7,830 bases of DNA from JBEKTY01 sp049515555 (GCA_049515555.1 JBEKTY010000265.1:1-7830), one strand, 5' to 3'; shown: positions 1 to 5,368, counted from the first letter of the stretch. Made by a program: numbers and translations. Notes: generated by a model not told the origin, from the sequence alone.

Positions 1-34
1 CCGGTTTCAACTTGCGAATCTGATCGGCGTCCAT
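1..34 (-). CDS. Start of a leftward gene, probable IS transposase (partial)
   Basis: An ATG at 34-32 on the minus strand opens a frame that runs off the left edge, reading MDADQIRKLKP. It is preceded by a full Shine-Dalgarno AAGGAGG (48-42, minus strand) with a 7-base spacer, which is the main reason to call a real start from so few codons. From memory, this N-terminus resembles IS701-type transposases of planctomycetes, which often begin with a QIR-L-KP-like segment; eleven residues cannot prove that. The context fits: the kinase immediately to the right lacks its N-lobe, as expected if an insertion sequence had landed in it, and the bases between are AT-richer than the rest of the window. 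The start is fairly sure, the family is a guess. Confidence 0.45.
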   Translation of the reverse strand, partial: MDADQIRKLKP

Positions 35-70
35 GCCACGGCCTCCTTGGTGAAGCAGAACGCCTATAGA

Positions 71-88
71 TTCGCCAATTTCGCCAAT
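71..88. repeat. Two tandem copies of a 9-bp unit
   Basis: TTCGCCAAT occurs at 71-79 and again at 80-88. It lies in the leader of the leftward gene, in the presumed IS end. It may be a regulatory or transposase-binding repeat, or simple slippage; nothing else supports a function. Confidence 0.5.
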
Positions 89-90
89 TC

Positions 91-597
91 ATGCAATATC
101 AATCTTGCGCAGTAATATTAGGGGTCCAGGAGGCGGCCGAGTGTATCCTCCAGGCCGCCCGAGGGCTCCAGTACGCACACGGTGAAGGCATCGTCCACCG
201 CGACATTAAGCCGAGCAACCTGCTGTTGGATCGCAAAGGCACGGTCAAAATCCTCGACATGGGGCTGGCCCGCATTACCGGAACCGAGGCGGCCATGGGC
301 GGCCCGGAGCGGTTGACCGCTACCGGCCAGGTGATGGGCACCTGCGATTACATGGCCCCCGAGCAGGCCTTCGACAGCCACAACGTGGACCATCGGGCCG
401 ACATCTACAGCCTGGGCTGCACGCTGTACCGGCTTCTGACCGGCCAGCCGCCTTACGCCCGCCAGTCGCTCATGCAGATTCTGGTGGCACACCGCGAGGA
501 CCCGATCCCCTCCATCTGCGAGGCGCGGCGCGAGGTGTCCGCGGAGCTAGACGCCGTGTTCCAGCGGATGGTGGCCAAGCAGCCCGAGGACCGCTAG
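91..597 (+). pseudogene. PknB-type Ser/Thr kinase C-lobe fragment, 5' truncated and amber-terminated
   Basis: The 168-residue frame carries the kinase C-lobe: catalytic loop HRDIKPSN (residues 36-43, with D38, K40, N43), a DMG in place of DFG (56-58), GTCDYMAPEQ of the P+1/APE region (83-92), DIYSLGC of helix F (104-110) and the helix H-I arginine in PEDR (165-168). The glycine-rich loop, the ATP-binding lysine and the helix C glutamate are absent, so this piece cannot form a complete kinase. Similarity starts only at residue 11-12; the first ten residues look like flanking mobile DNA, and no convincing Shine-Dalgarno precedes the ATG. The frame ends at TAG 595-597, where related kinases have Tyr in PEDRYQSMAEV. 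The next codons (Gln, Ser, Met, Ala, Glu, Val) continue the motif in the same frame, so the stop looks like a point mutation from TAC or TAT. Confidence 0.85.
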
Positions 598-603
598 CAG
601 TCG

Positions 604-3033
604 ATGGCCGAGGTGGTAGCCGAGCTGGAGGCCATCTTGGGGCTCTCGTCGGGCCGCCCGCCGGCCCGAACGTCGGAAGAGCCCTCCAGTGCGGCCTTGG
701 CCCAGAGCCTGGCGTTCCTTCAGGAAGACCGCAATGTATCCGGCACACTCCGTGTGCCGCCAGCAAAACCCGGCACACGGCGTGTGCCGGCCACATTAGC
801 GGCCGGCAGCGCCATTGCCCCACAAGACACCGGCAACAACCTCCTGGGCAAGACGCGGCGTGCGGTCGGCAGCCTCCGAAAAAAGCCGCTCGTGCTACTG
901 GGCATCGGCGGCAGCCTTGTCTTGCTCTTGGGGATAATCCTGACGATTACCCTCCGCCACGGGACGCTGACGGTCGAGATCGACGAGGAACTGGGCAGGG
1001 ACGTGCAGGTGGCCGTCAGCCAGGGCGGCGAGAAAGTGCAACTGGTGGATGCGAAGGCGGGTTGGACGCTCAGCCTCAGCGCGGGCAAGTACGATCTTGC
1101 CGCACAGGGTGGCGACGATCAGTTCCAGCTTGACTCGGAGAGCATCACGGTCACGCACGGTGGCCAGGCGAAGGTCAAGCTGACGCTCAAGCCGCCGGTG
1201 CTAGCCGTCGCGCCCTTCGACGAGAAACACGCTCGGAAGTACCAGCAGGCATGGGCACGTTATCTTCGCCTGCCGGTCGAGATGACCAACTGCATCGGCA
1301 TGAAGGTGGTGCTCATCCCGCCCGGCGAGTTCACGATGGGCGAGGGCGGCGATGCCCATAAAGTGCGGATCACGAAGCCATTCTACCTGGGCAAATACGA
1401 GGTGACGCAGGAGGAGTGGGAGGCGGTGATGGGCACGGGGAATAACCTGAGCCAGTTCAAGGGGCCGAAGAATCCTGTGGAGAACGTCAGTTGGGACGAT
1501 TGCCAGGTGTACTTCAGGAAGCTGATGGAGCGGGAGAAGGGGACGAGTGCAGTCTCCAGAGGCGAATACCGTTTGCCGACCGAGGCCCAGTGGGAGTATG
1601 CGTGCCGGGCTGGGAGCACCGGGGGCTGGTGTTTCGGCGACAGCGAGCTGAGGCTGGATGACTACGGGTGGTACGGGAAGAACTCGGAGAAGAAGACGCA
1701 TCCAGTGGGCCAGAAGAAGCCCAACGCCTGGGGCCTTTATGATATTTACGGGAACGTATGGGAGTGGTGTGCGGATTGGCATGCCCCGGACTACTACAAG
1801 CTGTCTCCGCTGAGCGATCCAGTGGGGCCGACCTCGGGCTCGCTCCGCGTGAACCGTGGCGGTAGCTGGGACGACGGCGCTGGCGTCTGCCGGTCGGCGG
1901 GCCGCCTCAACCTCGGGCCCGGCGATCGTGGCTGCTATCTGGGCTTGCGTGCCGCTCTAGTTCTGCCGGACACGGCGGCTGAGCGGGCGAAGATGAGCCG
2001 TATCACCGACGCCGCACAACCTTCCGGTGGCTCGACCGCCAACAAGCCGTCGCCCGCCCCTCCAATCCCTAATCCCCAATCCCCAATCCCTCTTCCCGCC
2101 GTGGGCAGTCTCACCGGTGCCGACGGCAAATGGCAACTCCCGCCCGGCGCTCCGCCGCCCGCCGTCGCCCCGTTCGACGAGAAGAAAGCCAAGGAGCATC
2201 AACAGGCCTGGGCCAAGCACCTCGGCGTGCCGGTCGCGATGACCAACTCCATCGGCATGAAGCTGGTGTTCATCCCGCCGGGCGAGTTCGAGATGGGCTC
2301 GCCCAAGGAACTGATCGAGGAGGAACTGAAAGCACAAGGCGATGACCCGTGGTACAAGGAGCACCTGCCGGGCGAGGGACCGCAGCACCGGGTGCGGATC
2401 ACCAAGCCATTTTACTTGGGTGTGTACGAGGTGACGCAGGAGGAATACCAGCGTGTGATGGGGAAGAACCCAAGCGAGTTCTCGGCCACGGGCAAGGGGA
2501 AAGACGAGGTATCCGGTCGGGACACGAAGCGGTTCCCATTGGAGAACGTGTCGTGGGATGACGCGGTGGAGTTCTGCCGCAAGCTATCGGAGCGACCGGA
2601 GGAGAAGGCGGCGGGGCGAACGTGTCGTCTGCCTTCGGAGGCGCAGTGGGAGTATGCGTGCCGCGCCGGGAGCACCACGCGATATTGCTTTGGAGACCAG
2701 GAGTCGGGGCTGGATGAACTTGCATGGTACGGCGTGAACTCGGGCGGCGCGACGCATCCTGTTGGCGAAAAGAAGCCGAACGCTTGGGGGTTATATGATA
2801 TGCACGGGAACGTATGGGAGTGGTGCCAGGACTGGTACGACAAGGACTATCACGACAACTCGCCTACGGATGATCCGAGCGGACCTCCTGGGGGCTCGGG
2901 CCGCGTCATTCGCGGCGGCGGATGGCACTACCCGGCGTGCTTCTGCCGGTCAGCGAACCGCGGCCACCTCCATCCCGTGATCGGTGACAACTACATGGGC
3001 TTCCGTGCTTCCCTAGTTCGGGCGGACAAGTAA
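604..3033 (+). CDS. Membrane-anchored tandem SUMF1/FGE-sulfatase protein, severed C-terminal part of a kinase fusion
   Basis: The frame continues that of the kinase fragment after one stop codon, so the ATG at 604 is the internal Met of the kinase motif QSMAEV rather than a likely natural start. Order: end of kinase domain (1-13), low-complexity linker, one transmembrane helix (about 95-117, preceded by KTRR and RKK, suggesting the kinase side is cytoplasmic), a beta-rich segment (119-195), and two SUMF1 modules (about 228-455 and 546-805) joined by a proline-rich linker (480-520). Both modules show VTQEE, PVENVSWDD or PLENVSWDD, RLP(T/S)EAQWEYACRAGS, NAWGLYD, GNVWEWC, RGG(S/G)W and a terminal GLRA or GFRA. 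The enzyme FGE uses a cysteine pair five residues apart; here only C429 and C781 match the second one, so these are probably ligand-binding or sensor modules. Expression would need readthrough or reinitiation; the protein may be dead. Confidence 0.8.
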   Translation: MAEVVAELEAILGLSSGRPPARTSEEPSSAALAQSLAFLQEDRNVSGTLRVPPAKPGTRRVPATLAAGSAIAPQDTGNNLLGKTRRAVGSLRKKPLVLLGIGGSLVLLLGIILTITLRHGTLTVEIDEELGRDVQVAVSQGGEKVQLVDAKAGWTLSLSAGKYDLAAQGGDDQFQLDSESITVTHGGQAKVKLTLKPPVLAVAPFDEKHARKYQQAWARYLRLPVEMTNCIGMKVVLIPPGEFTMGEGGDAHKVRITKPFYLGKYEVTQEEWEAVMGTGNNLSQFKGPKNPVENVSWDDCQVYFRKLMEREKGTSAVSRGEYRLPTEAQWEYACRAGSTGGWCFGDSELRLDDYGWYGKNSEKKTHPVGQKKPNAWGLYDIYGNVWEWCADWHAPDYYKLSPLSDPVGPTSGSLRVNRGGSWDDGAGVCRSAGRLNLGPGDRGCYLGLRAALVLPDTAAERAKMSRITDAAQPSGGSTANKPSPAPPIPNPQSPIPLPAVGSLTGADGKWQLPPGAPPPAVAPFDEKKAKEHQQAWAKHLGVPVAMTNSIGMKLVFIPPGEFEMGSPKELIEEELKAQGDDPWYKEHLPGEGPQHRVRITKPFYLGVYEVTQEEYQRVMGKNPSEFSATGKGKDEVSGRDTKRFPLENVSWDDAVEFCRKLSERPEEKAAGRTCRLPSEAQWEYACRAGSTTRYCFGDQESGLDELAWYGVNSGGATHPVGEKKPNAWGLYDMHGNVWEWCQDWYDKDYHDNSPTDDPSGPPGGSGRVIRGGGWHYPACFCRSANRGHLHPVIGDNYMGFRASLVRADK
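732..797. repeat. Bipartite palindromic element, copy 1 (inside coding linker)
   Basis: The element has a left palindrome (CCGGCACACTCCGTGTGCCG), an 11-base spacer and a right palindrome (CGGCACACGGCGTGTGCCGG), flanked by CAATGTA on the left and CCACATT on the right. It aligns over 66 bases without gaps in the arms to the intergenic copy at 3271-3336. It is read in frame and encodes a Pro/Arg/Thr-rich stretch of the linker just before the transmembrane helix (about residues 43-65). Confidence 0.85.
2062..2089. repeat. Four tandem 7-bp units CCAATCC/CTAATCC in the linker between SUMF1 modules
   Basis: Units CCAATCC (2062), CTAATCC (2069), CCAATCC (2076) and CCAATCC (2083) follow one another without gaps. 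Translated, they give the PIPNPQSPIP linker. A 7-bp unit is out of phase with codons, so the block looks like a DNA-level repeat absorbed into the gene rather than a protein repeat. Confidence 0.8.
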
Positions 3034-3066
3034 GGACCGCCTAATCAGTTATTGTCGTGTTCGCCA

Positions 3067-3124
3067 ACGTATTCATCTCGCTCCGCGGGATGAAGGCCCG
3101 TCTCGCGGAGCGAGATGCGTACGT
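3067..3124. terminator. Long hairpin after the SUMF1 gene, terminator-like or REP-like
   Basis: CATCTCGCTCCGCG (3074-3087) pairs perfectly with CGCGGAGCGAGATG (3104-3117) across a 16-base loop. After a 2-base internal mismatch the stem is extended by ACGTA (3067-3071) with TACGT (3120-3124). It starts 34 bases after the stop codon. No T-run follows, so it is not a standard intrinsic terminator; it may end or protect the transcript 3' end, or be a dispersed palindrome. Confidence 0.5.
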
Positions 3125-3129
3125 CTAAT

Positions 3130-3276
3130 TCATTGATTCTGCGATCCTAAGGCGACTCTATCCAAAAGCGGGGGGACCTTGTCGGATCGCCATCGGGCGG
3201 CCAGAATAGGCGCCCTGCCATCTTGCGAAACAACCACATGTGCCCGCTCAAGAATAAACTGGGGCAATTCCAATGT
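3130..3276 (-). pseudogene. Ankyrin-repeat-like remnant
   Basis: Read leftward, an open frame gives a stretch containing FILERAHVVV followed by SQDGRAPILAARWRSDK and VPPLLDRVA, ending at TGA 3132-3130. This follows the ankyrin pattern (a loop, DGR-P-hydrophobic-L-AA, then a second helix ending LLD-R-A). It is about one and a half repeats and has no start codon or ribosome binding site. Its upstream side runs straight into the palindromic element at 3271-3336, so it looks like the tail of a lost gene. The match rests on pattern reading only and could be chance. Confidence 0.3.
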
Positions 3277-3336
3277 AGCCGGCACACGCCGTGTGCCGTC
3301 CGCACGTTACGGCACACGGCGTGTGCCGGCTACAAT
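3271..3336. repeat. Bipartite palindromic element, copy 2 (intergenic)
   Basis: Left palindrome CCGGCACACGCCGTGTGCCG and right palindrome CGGCACACGGCGTGTGCCGG are separated by an 11-base spacer, with CAATGTAG on the left and CTACAAT on the right. Each arm is self-complementary and the two arms are also complementary to each other, so either two small hairpins or one long one could form. It ends 42 bases before the start of the next gene. The copy at 732-797 has slightly more mismatches. Confidence 0.85.
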
Positions 3337-3378
3337 TTGCCCAGATTATTCGTGATCGCACAATAAATAGGAGCGCCA

Positions 3379-4248
3379 ATGAGTGGAATCCCCGTTTTGA
3401 CCGCCGAAGGCGACTGCATCGCCCGGGCCTGGGAGAACGCCCTCGTGCGGCTGTTCGAGTCGGGCGGCGACTGCCGCACCCAGTACGACAAGCCCAGCGA
3501 CCCGCCCAGCAAGGACGCCACTATGCTCCTGACGGTCCACGATCCGCTGGCCGAGCCCATGATCCACCGCGATTTTCCCGGCGGCTTCGAGGAGCTGCAG
3601 GAGTACGTAATGGAGGTCTGCGAGGGCATCAAGGACCATTGCGTCCGCAACCCGCAGGACCCCACCGACACCCGCTGGGAGTATACCTACCACCAGCGGC
3701 TGTTCGGGTTCGAGGTGCCGGGCCATGCCCCCATCGACCAGATCGAGCACATATGCCGGCGGCTGGCCGAGACCCCGTATACCCGCCGGGCCCAGGCCGT
3801 TACGTGGAAGGTGTGGGAAGACACGGATTGCTACGACCCGGCCTGCCTGCAAAGCGTCTGGTGCCGCATTGTACAGGGGACCGACGCGCCGCTGCTGTGC
3901 ATGAACGTCCGCTTCCGCTCCAACGACGCCTATAAGGCGGCATTCATGAACATGTTCGCCCTGGTGCACTTGCAGTCTATGATCGCCGCCCGCGTGCGGG
4001 AGTTGAGCGGCCTGCCGCTGCGGCTGGGCCGCTACTGCCACCTGGCCGATAGCTTCCACATTTACGGCTCGAACCTGACGGAGTTTCGCGGGCGGTTCCT
4101 GGGCGCCATCCAGAAGCGCTCCTTCGACCAGCGGACGATGCGCTACGAAGACGTTCGCGAGCTGATGGAGTCGGCCCGGCCGGCCATTCTGGAAAAGGCC
4201 CGCCGCATGACCCGCCCGGCCACCGCCGCCGAGCCTCAGCCGGGGTAG
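3379..4248 (+). CDS. Divergent thymidylate synthase superfamily protein (ThyA / dCMP hydroxymethylase fold)
   Basis: The 289-residue product matches ThyA landmarks in order: a TRR pair (135-137) like the phosphate-binding SRR, the nucleophile in PAC (C156, aligned to PCH), FRSND (179-183, aligned to QRS-D with R180, S181, D183), N191 eight residues after D183 as for the dUMP-binding Asn, and DSFHIY (224-229, aligned to D-HIY with H227 and Y229). These are the residues that hold dUMP and attack C6, so a nucleotide-methylating or hydroxymethylating role is plausible. The N-terminal 90 residues and the C-terminus differ from the E. coli enzyme: there is no RTGTGT loop and no terminal PVAI segment, so folate use and substrate are uncertain. 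TAGGAG at 3368-3373 lies 5 bases before the ATG. It stands alone, with no folA or other nucleotide gene nearby. Antisense frames across it are shadows. Confidence 0.75.
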   Translation: MSGIPVLTAEGDCIARAWENALVRLFESGGDCRTQYDKPSDPPSKDATMLLTVHDPLAEPMIHRDFPGGFEELQEYVMEVCEGIKDHCVRNPQDPTDTRWEYTYHQRLFGFEVPGHAPIDQIEHICRRLAETPYTRRAQAVTWKVWEDTDCYDPACLQSVWCRIVQGTDAPLLCMNVRFRSNDAYKAAFMNMFALVHLQSMIAARVRELSGLPLRLGRYCHLADSFHIYGSNLTEFRGRFLGAIQKRSFDQRTMRYEDVRELMESARPAILEKARRMTRPATAAEPQPG

Positions 4249-4281
4249 CACAGCCGGCCCTCGCCACGCAAAACCCCAGTC

Positions 4282-4323
4282 GTCCCCACCGGCCCCCTGC
4301 CGATGGAAGGGCGGGTTGGGGAC
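4282..4323 (+). terminator. Possible weak terminator hairpin after the ThyA-like gene
   Basis: GTCCCCA (4282-4288) can pair with TGGGGAC (4317-4323) over a GC-rich loop that may form further pairs. No clear T-run follows. It lies 34 bases past the stop codon and just ahead of the hicB promoter, which is where a transcript end is expected. Confidence 0.3.
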
Positions 4324-4343
4324 CGTCTCAATTTGACCTCAGT

Positions 4344-4358
4344 GTGTATAATGTACAC
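4344..4358 (+). promoter_or_regulatory. Promoter -10 with overlapping palindromic operator for the hicB remnant
   Basis: A perfect -10 TATAAT (4347-4352) sits 30 bases before the hicB ATG. It lies inside the palindrome GTGTA-N5-TACAC (4344-4358), a natural place for autorepression by a ribbon-helix-helix antitoxin such as HicB. There is no good -35 at 16-18 bases; TTGACC at 4333-4338 is only 8 bases away and is not usable with this -10. Confidence 0.5.
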
Positions 4359-4381
4359 TTAGCCAGATGGGAGGACAGGCC

Positions 4382-4599
4382 ATGATCTATCCGGTGGTTC
4401 TCCACAAAGACCGCGATTCCGAATTACGGTCCCCGAGCGGGTCCTGCACGCGATCGACCGTTTCAGCCGGCAGCGAGGGCAAATGCGCTCCGGTTCTCTG
4501 GTCCAGGCCGCCACGGAGTGCATGTCGCGCAGCACCGACGAGCCGCGCCCACGCGCCAAGGAATCGGCCAAAGGCCGCCGCAAGCGAAGCCGCATGTAA
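4382..4599 (+). pseudogene. HicB-family antitoxin with internal deletion and frameshift
   Basis: GGGAGG (4369-4374) precedes ATG 4382 by 7 bases, and the first codons read MIYPVVLHKDRDS, the usual N-terminus of HicB antitoxins. The expected continuation (YGVTVPDLPGC and the rest of the HicB fold) is missing. Instead, from about 4423 in another frame, ITVPERVLHAIDRF then SRQRGQMRSGSLVQAATECM follows. This is the C-terminal ribbon-helix-helix-like DNA-binding segment, and it runs on in a basic tail to TAA 4597-4599. So the start and end of one hicB gene are joined with the middle, perhaps 80 codons, lost and the frame changed. Neither frame alone gives a working antitoxin. No hicA toxin is visible on either side. 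In an intact system HicB blocks the HicA mRNA interferase and represses its own promoter. Confidence 0.75.
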
Positions 4600-4647
4600 C
4601 GAGAGGCAATTCCCGTTGCGCGCTCAGACATTGGCAGCCCTGCAGCC

Positions 4648-4675
4648 TTGACGTGTTCGTTACATTTGGCATAAT
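4648..4675 (+). promoter_or_regulatory. Promoter of the XRE antitoxin-like gene
   Basis: TTGACG (4648-4653) and CATAAT (4670-4675) each match the sigma-70-type consensus at five of six positions with a 16-base spacer. An alternative -10, TAATAT at 4672-4677, gives 18. The short inverted repeat ATAA-N5-TTAT (4671-4683) over the -10 could be an operator. The leader to the ATG is about 48 bases. Confidence 0.55.
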
Positions 4676-4729
4676 ATTGTTATATCGAAAAGGTGGGACA
4701 TCGCGACCGTTTTTACGGGGACTGAAACC

Positions 4730-5107
4730 ATGAGCACGATTGGCAAACAAGCCACCGTTCAGGTGGCGGGTAAGCGTCTAGTCATTTTGGAACAAGCTGA
4801 GTATGAGCGGTTGTGCCGGCTGGCCGGTCATGCCGTGGCCAACGAGAATGACTTGCCGCCCCTACCGGAGCCTGACAAACATGGCCGCGTGCCGGCCATT
4901 GAATTCACCCGCATTTCCCTTGCCCGCGACATTATCAGGGAGCGCAAGGCGGCGGGGCTGACGCAGGAAGCACTGGCCGATCTGGCCGGGATGCGGCAGG
5001 AAACGATTTCCCGAGTCGAATCGGGAAAGCACACGCCCACGGTGCGAACGATCGACAGGATCGACCGGGCGCTAAAACGAGCGGCCAAGCGGCGAAAAAG
5101 CAGGTAG
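4730..5107 (+). CDS. XRE/HigA-type antitoxin-like transcriptional regulator
   Basis: The 125-residue protein has two parts. The N-terminus (1-33, with GKRLVILEQAEYERL) resembles the short strand-helix segment often found at the front of planctomycete antitoxin-like HTH proteins. The C-terminus (about 63-117) is a Cro/CI-type helix-turn-helix: LARDIIRERKAAGLTQE, then ALADLAG, recognition helix RQETISRVESG, and TPTVRTIDRIDRAL. The tail is very basic (KRAAKRRKSR). Such proteins usually sit next to a HigB/RelE-type toxin and repress the joint promoter. Here neither the 130 bases upstream nor the 120 bases downstream encode a toxin, and the gene has its own promoter, so it is either an orphan regulator or the survivor of a decayed pair. 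The ribosome binding site is weak (GGGGA at 4717-4721); the start is chosen because MST-GK matches the family style from memory. Confidence 0.8.
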   Translation: MSTIGKQATVQVAGKRLVILEQAEYERLCRLAGHAVANENDLPPLPEPDKHGRVPAIEFTRISLARDIIRERKAAGLTQEALADLAGMRQETISRVESGKHTPTVRTIDRIDRALKRAAKRRKSR

Positions 5108-5115
5108 GCCACTCC

Positions 5116-5218
5116 GGTGCAGCAACCATCGGGCGATTCTGGAACATCTCGGCAAGAAACGACACAGGCCCCTGGAATCCAAGGGCTTGTGCTTAGCGGT
5201 GCCGATCCTTGCTGCACC
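5116..5218. repeat. Inverted repeat framing the region between the regulator and the tRNA fragment
   Basis: GGTGCAGCAA (5116-5125) is the exact reverse complement of TTGCTGCACC (5209-5218), 83 bases apart. It begins 9 bases after the regulator's stop codon and ends 12 bases before the tRNA-Gln fragment. It could be a large stem-loop at the transcript end or the trace of a small lost element. No coding sequence is recognisable between the arms. Confidence 0.5.
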
Positions 5219-5230
5219 TGCAAGAATCAT

Positions 5231-5278
5231 TAGCTGGGGAACAAGGATTCGAACCTTGACTAAGTGATCCAGAGTCAC
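5231..5278 (-). tRNA. tRNA-Gln (anticodon CTG) 3' fragment, probable attachment site
   Basis: Read on the minus strand, GTGA-CTCTGGA-TCAC forms an anticodon arm whose 7-base loop carries CTG (Gln), although the fifth stem pair would be T-T. Then come a short variable loop TAGT, a perfect T arm CAAGG-TTCGAAT-CCTTG (5258-5242), the acceptor 3' strand TTCCCCA (5241-5235), discriminator G and CTA in place of CCA. The 5' half is missing: no TGGGGAA to pair with the acceptor strand and no clear D arm occur at 5279-5310. A 3' portion of a tRNA next to a tyrosine integrase gene is the classic product of site-specific integration, the fragment being the far attachment site. Chromosome should lie on its left and the element on its right. 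Confidence 0.75.
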
Positions 5279-5368
5279 AACGCGAGGCCAATAACCGTCA
5301 AGCCTGAGTGACGAATTCGCATCAGGAACCATTGCTTTTCCCGGGGAATGTCGATATTCTGAACTGTC

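Larger units (their letters stand above)
1..119. mobile_element. Probable end of an insertion sequence abutting the broken kinase
   Basis: Kinase similarity begins abruptly around 120 (GVQEAAE...). The bases from about 50 to 119 are clearly richer in A and T than the following kinase sequence and encode nothing kinase-like. Together with the leftward gene start at 34 this suggests the terminal region of an insertion sequence whose edge lies near 115-123. The second end and any target-site duplication lie outside the window, so the boundary is inferred. Confidence 0.35.

Noticed and set aside
604..606. ATG 604 as a genuine gene start
   Set aside because: It falls inside the kinase motif QSMAEV, in the same frame as the kinase, with no well-placed Shine-Dalgarno, so it is an internal codon exposed by the amber mutation.
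1201..2388. Long minus-strand open frames (1201-1782, 1957-2388) opposite the SUMF1 modules
   Set aside because: They mirror the sense codons of GC-rich DNA, repeat wherever the duplicated module repeats, and show no domain or ribosome binding site.
732..3336. CRISPR array from the palindromic repeats
   Set aside because: Only two copies, 2.5 kb apart, with no regular spacers and no cas genes.
3346..4251. A 301-codon minus-strand frame covering the ThyA-like gene
   Set aside because: The sense strand has ordered ThyA motifs and a good Shine-Dalgarno; the antisense product shows no family and is a codon-bias shadow.
4333..4352. TTGACC plus TATAAT as a -35/-10 pair
   Set aside because: The gap is only 8 bases, too short for one promoter; the -10 was kept, the -35 not.
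4367..4651. A 94-codon frame over the hicB region as one protein
   Set aside because: Only its first residues (MIYPVVLHKDRDS) are HicB; the rest is the wrong frame of the HicB C-terminus.
3379..5107. A new defence system built from ThyA-like, HicB and XRE genes
   Set aside because: Each gene has its own promoter or leader, hicB is broken, orientation alone links them, and no effector is present; the evidence supports decay, not a working module.
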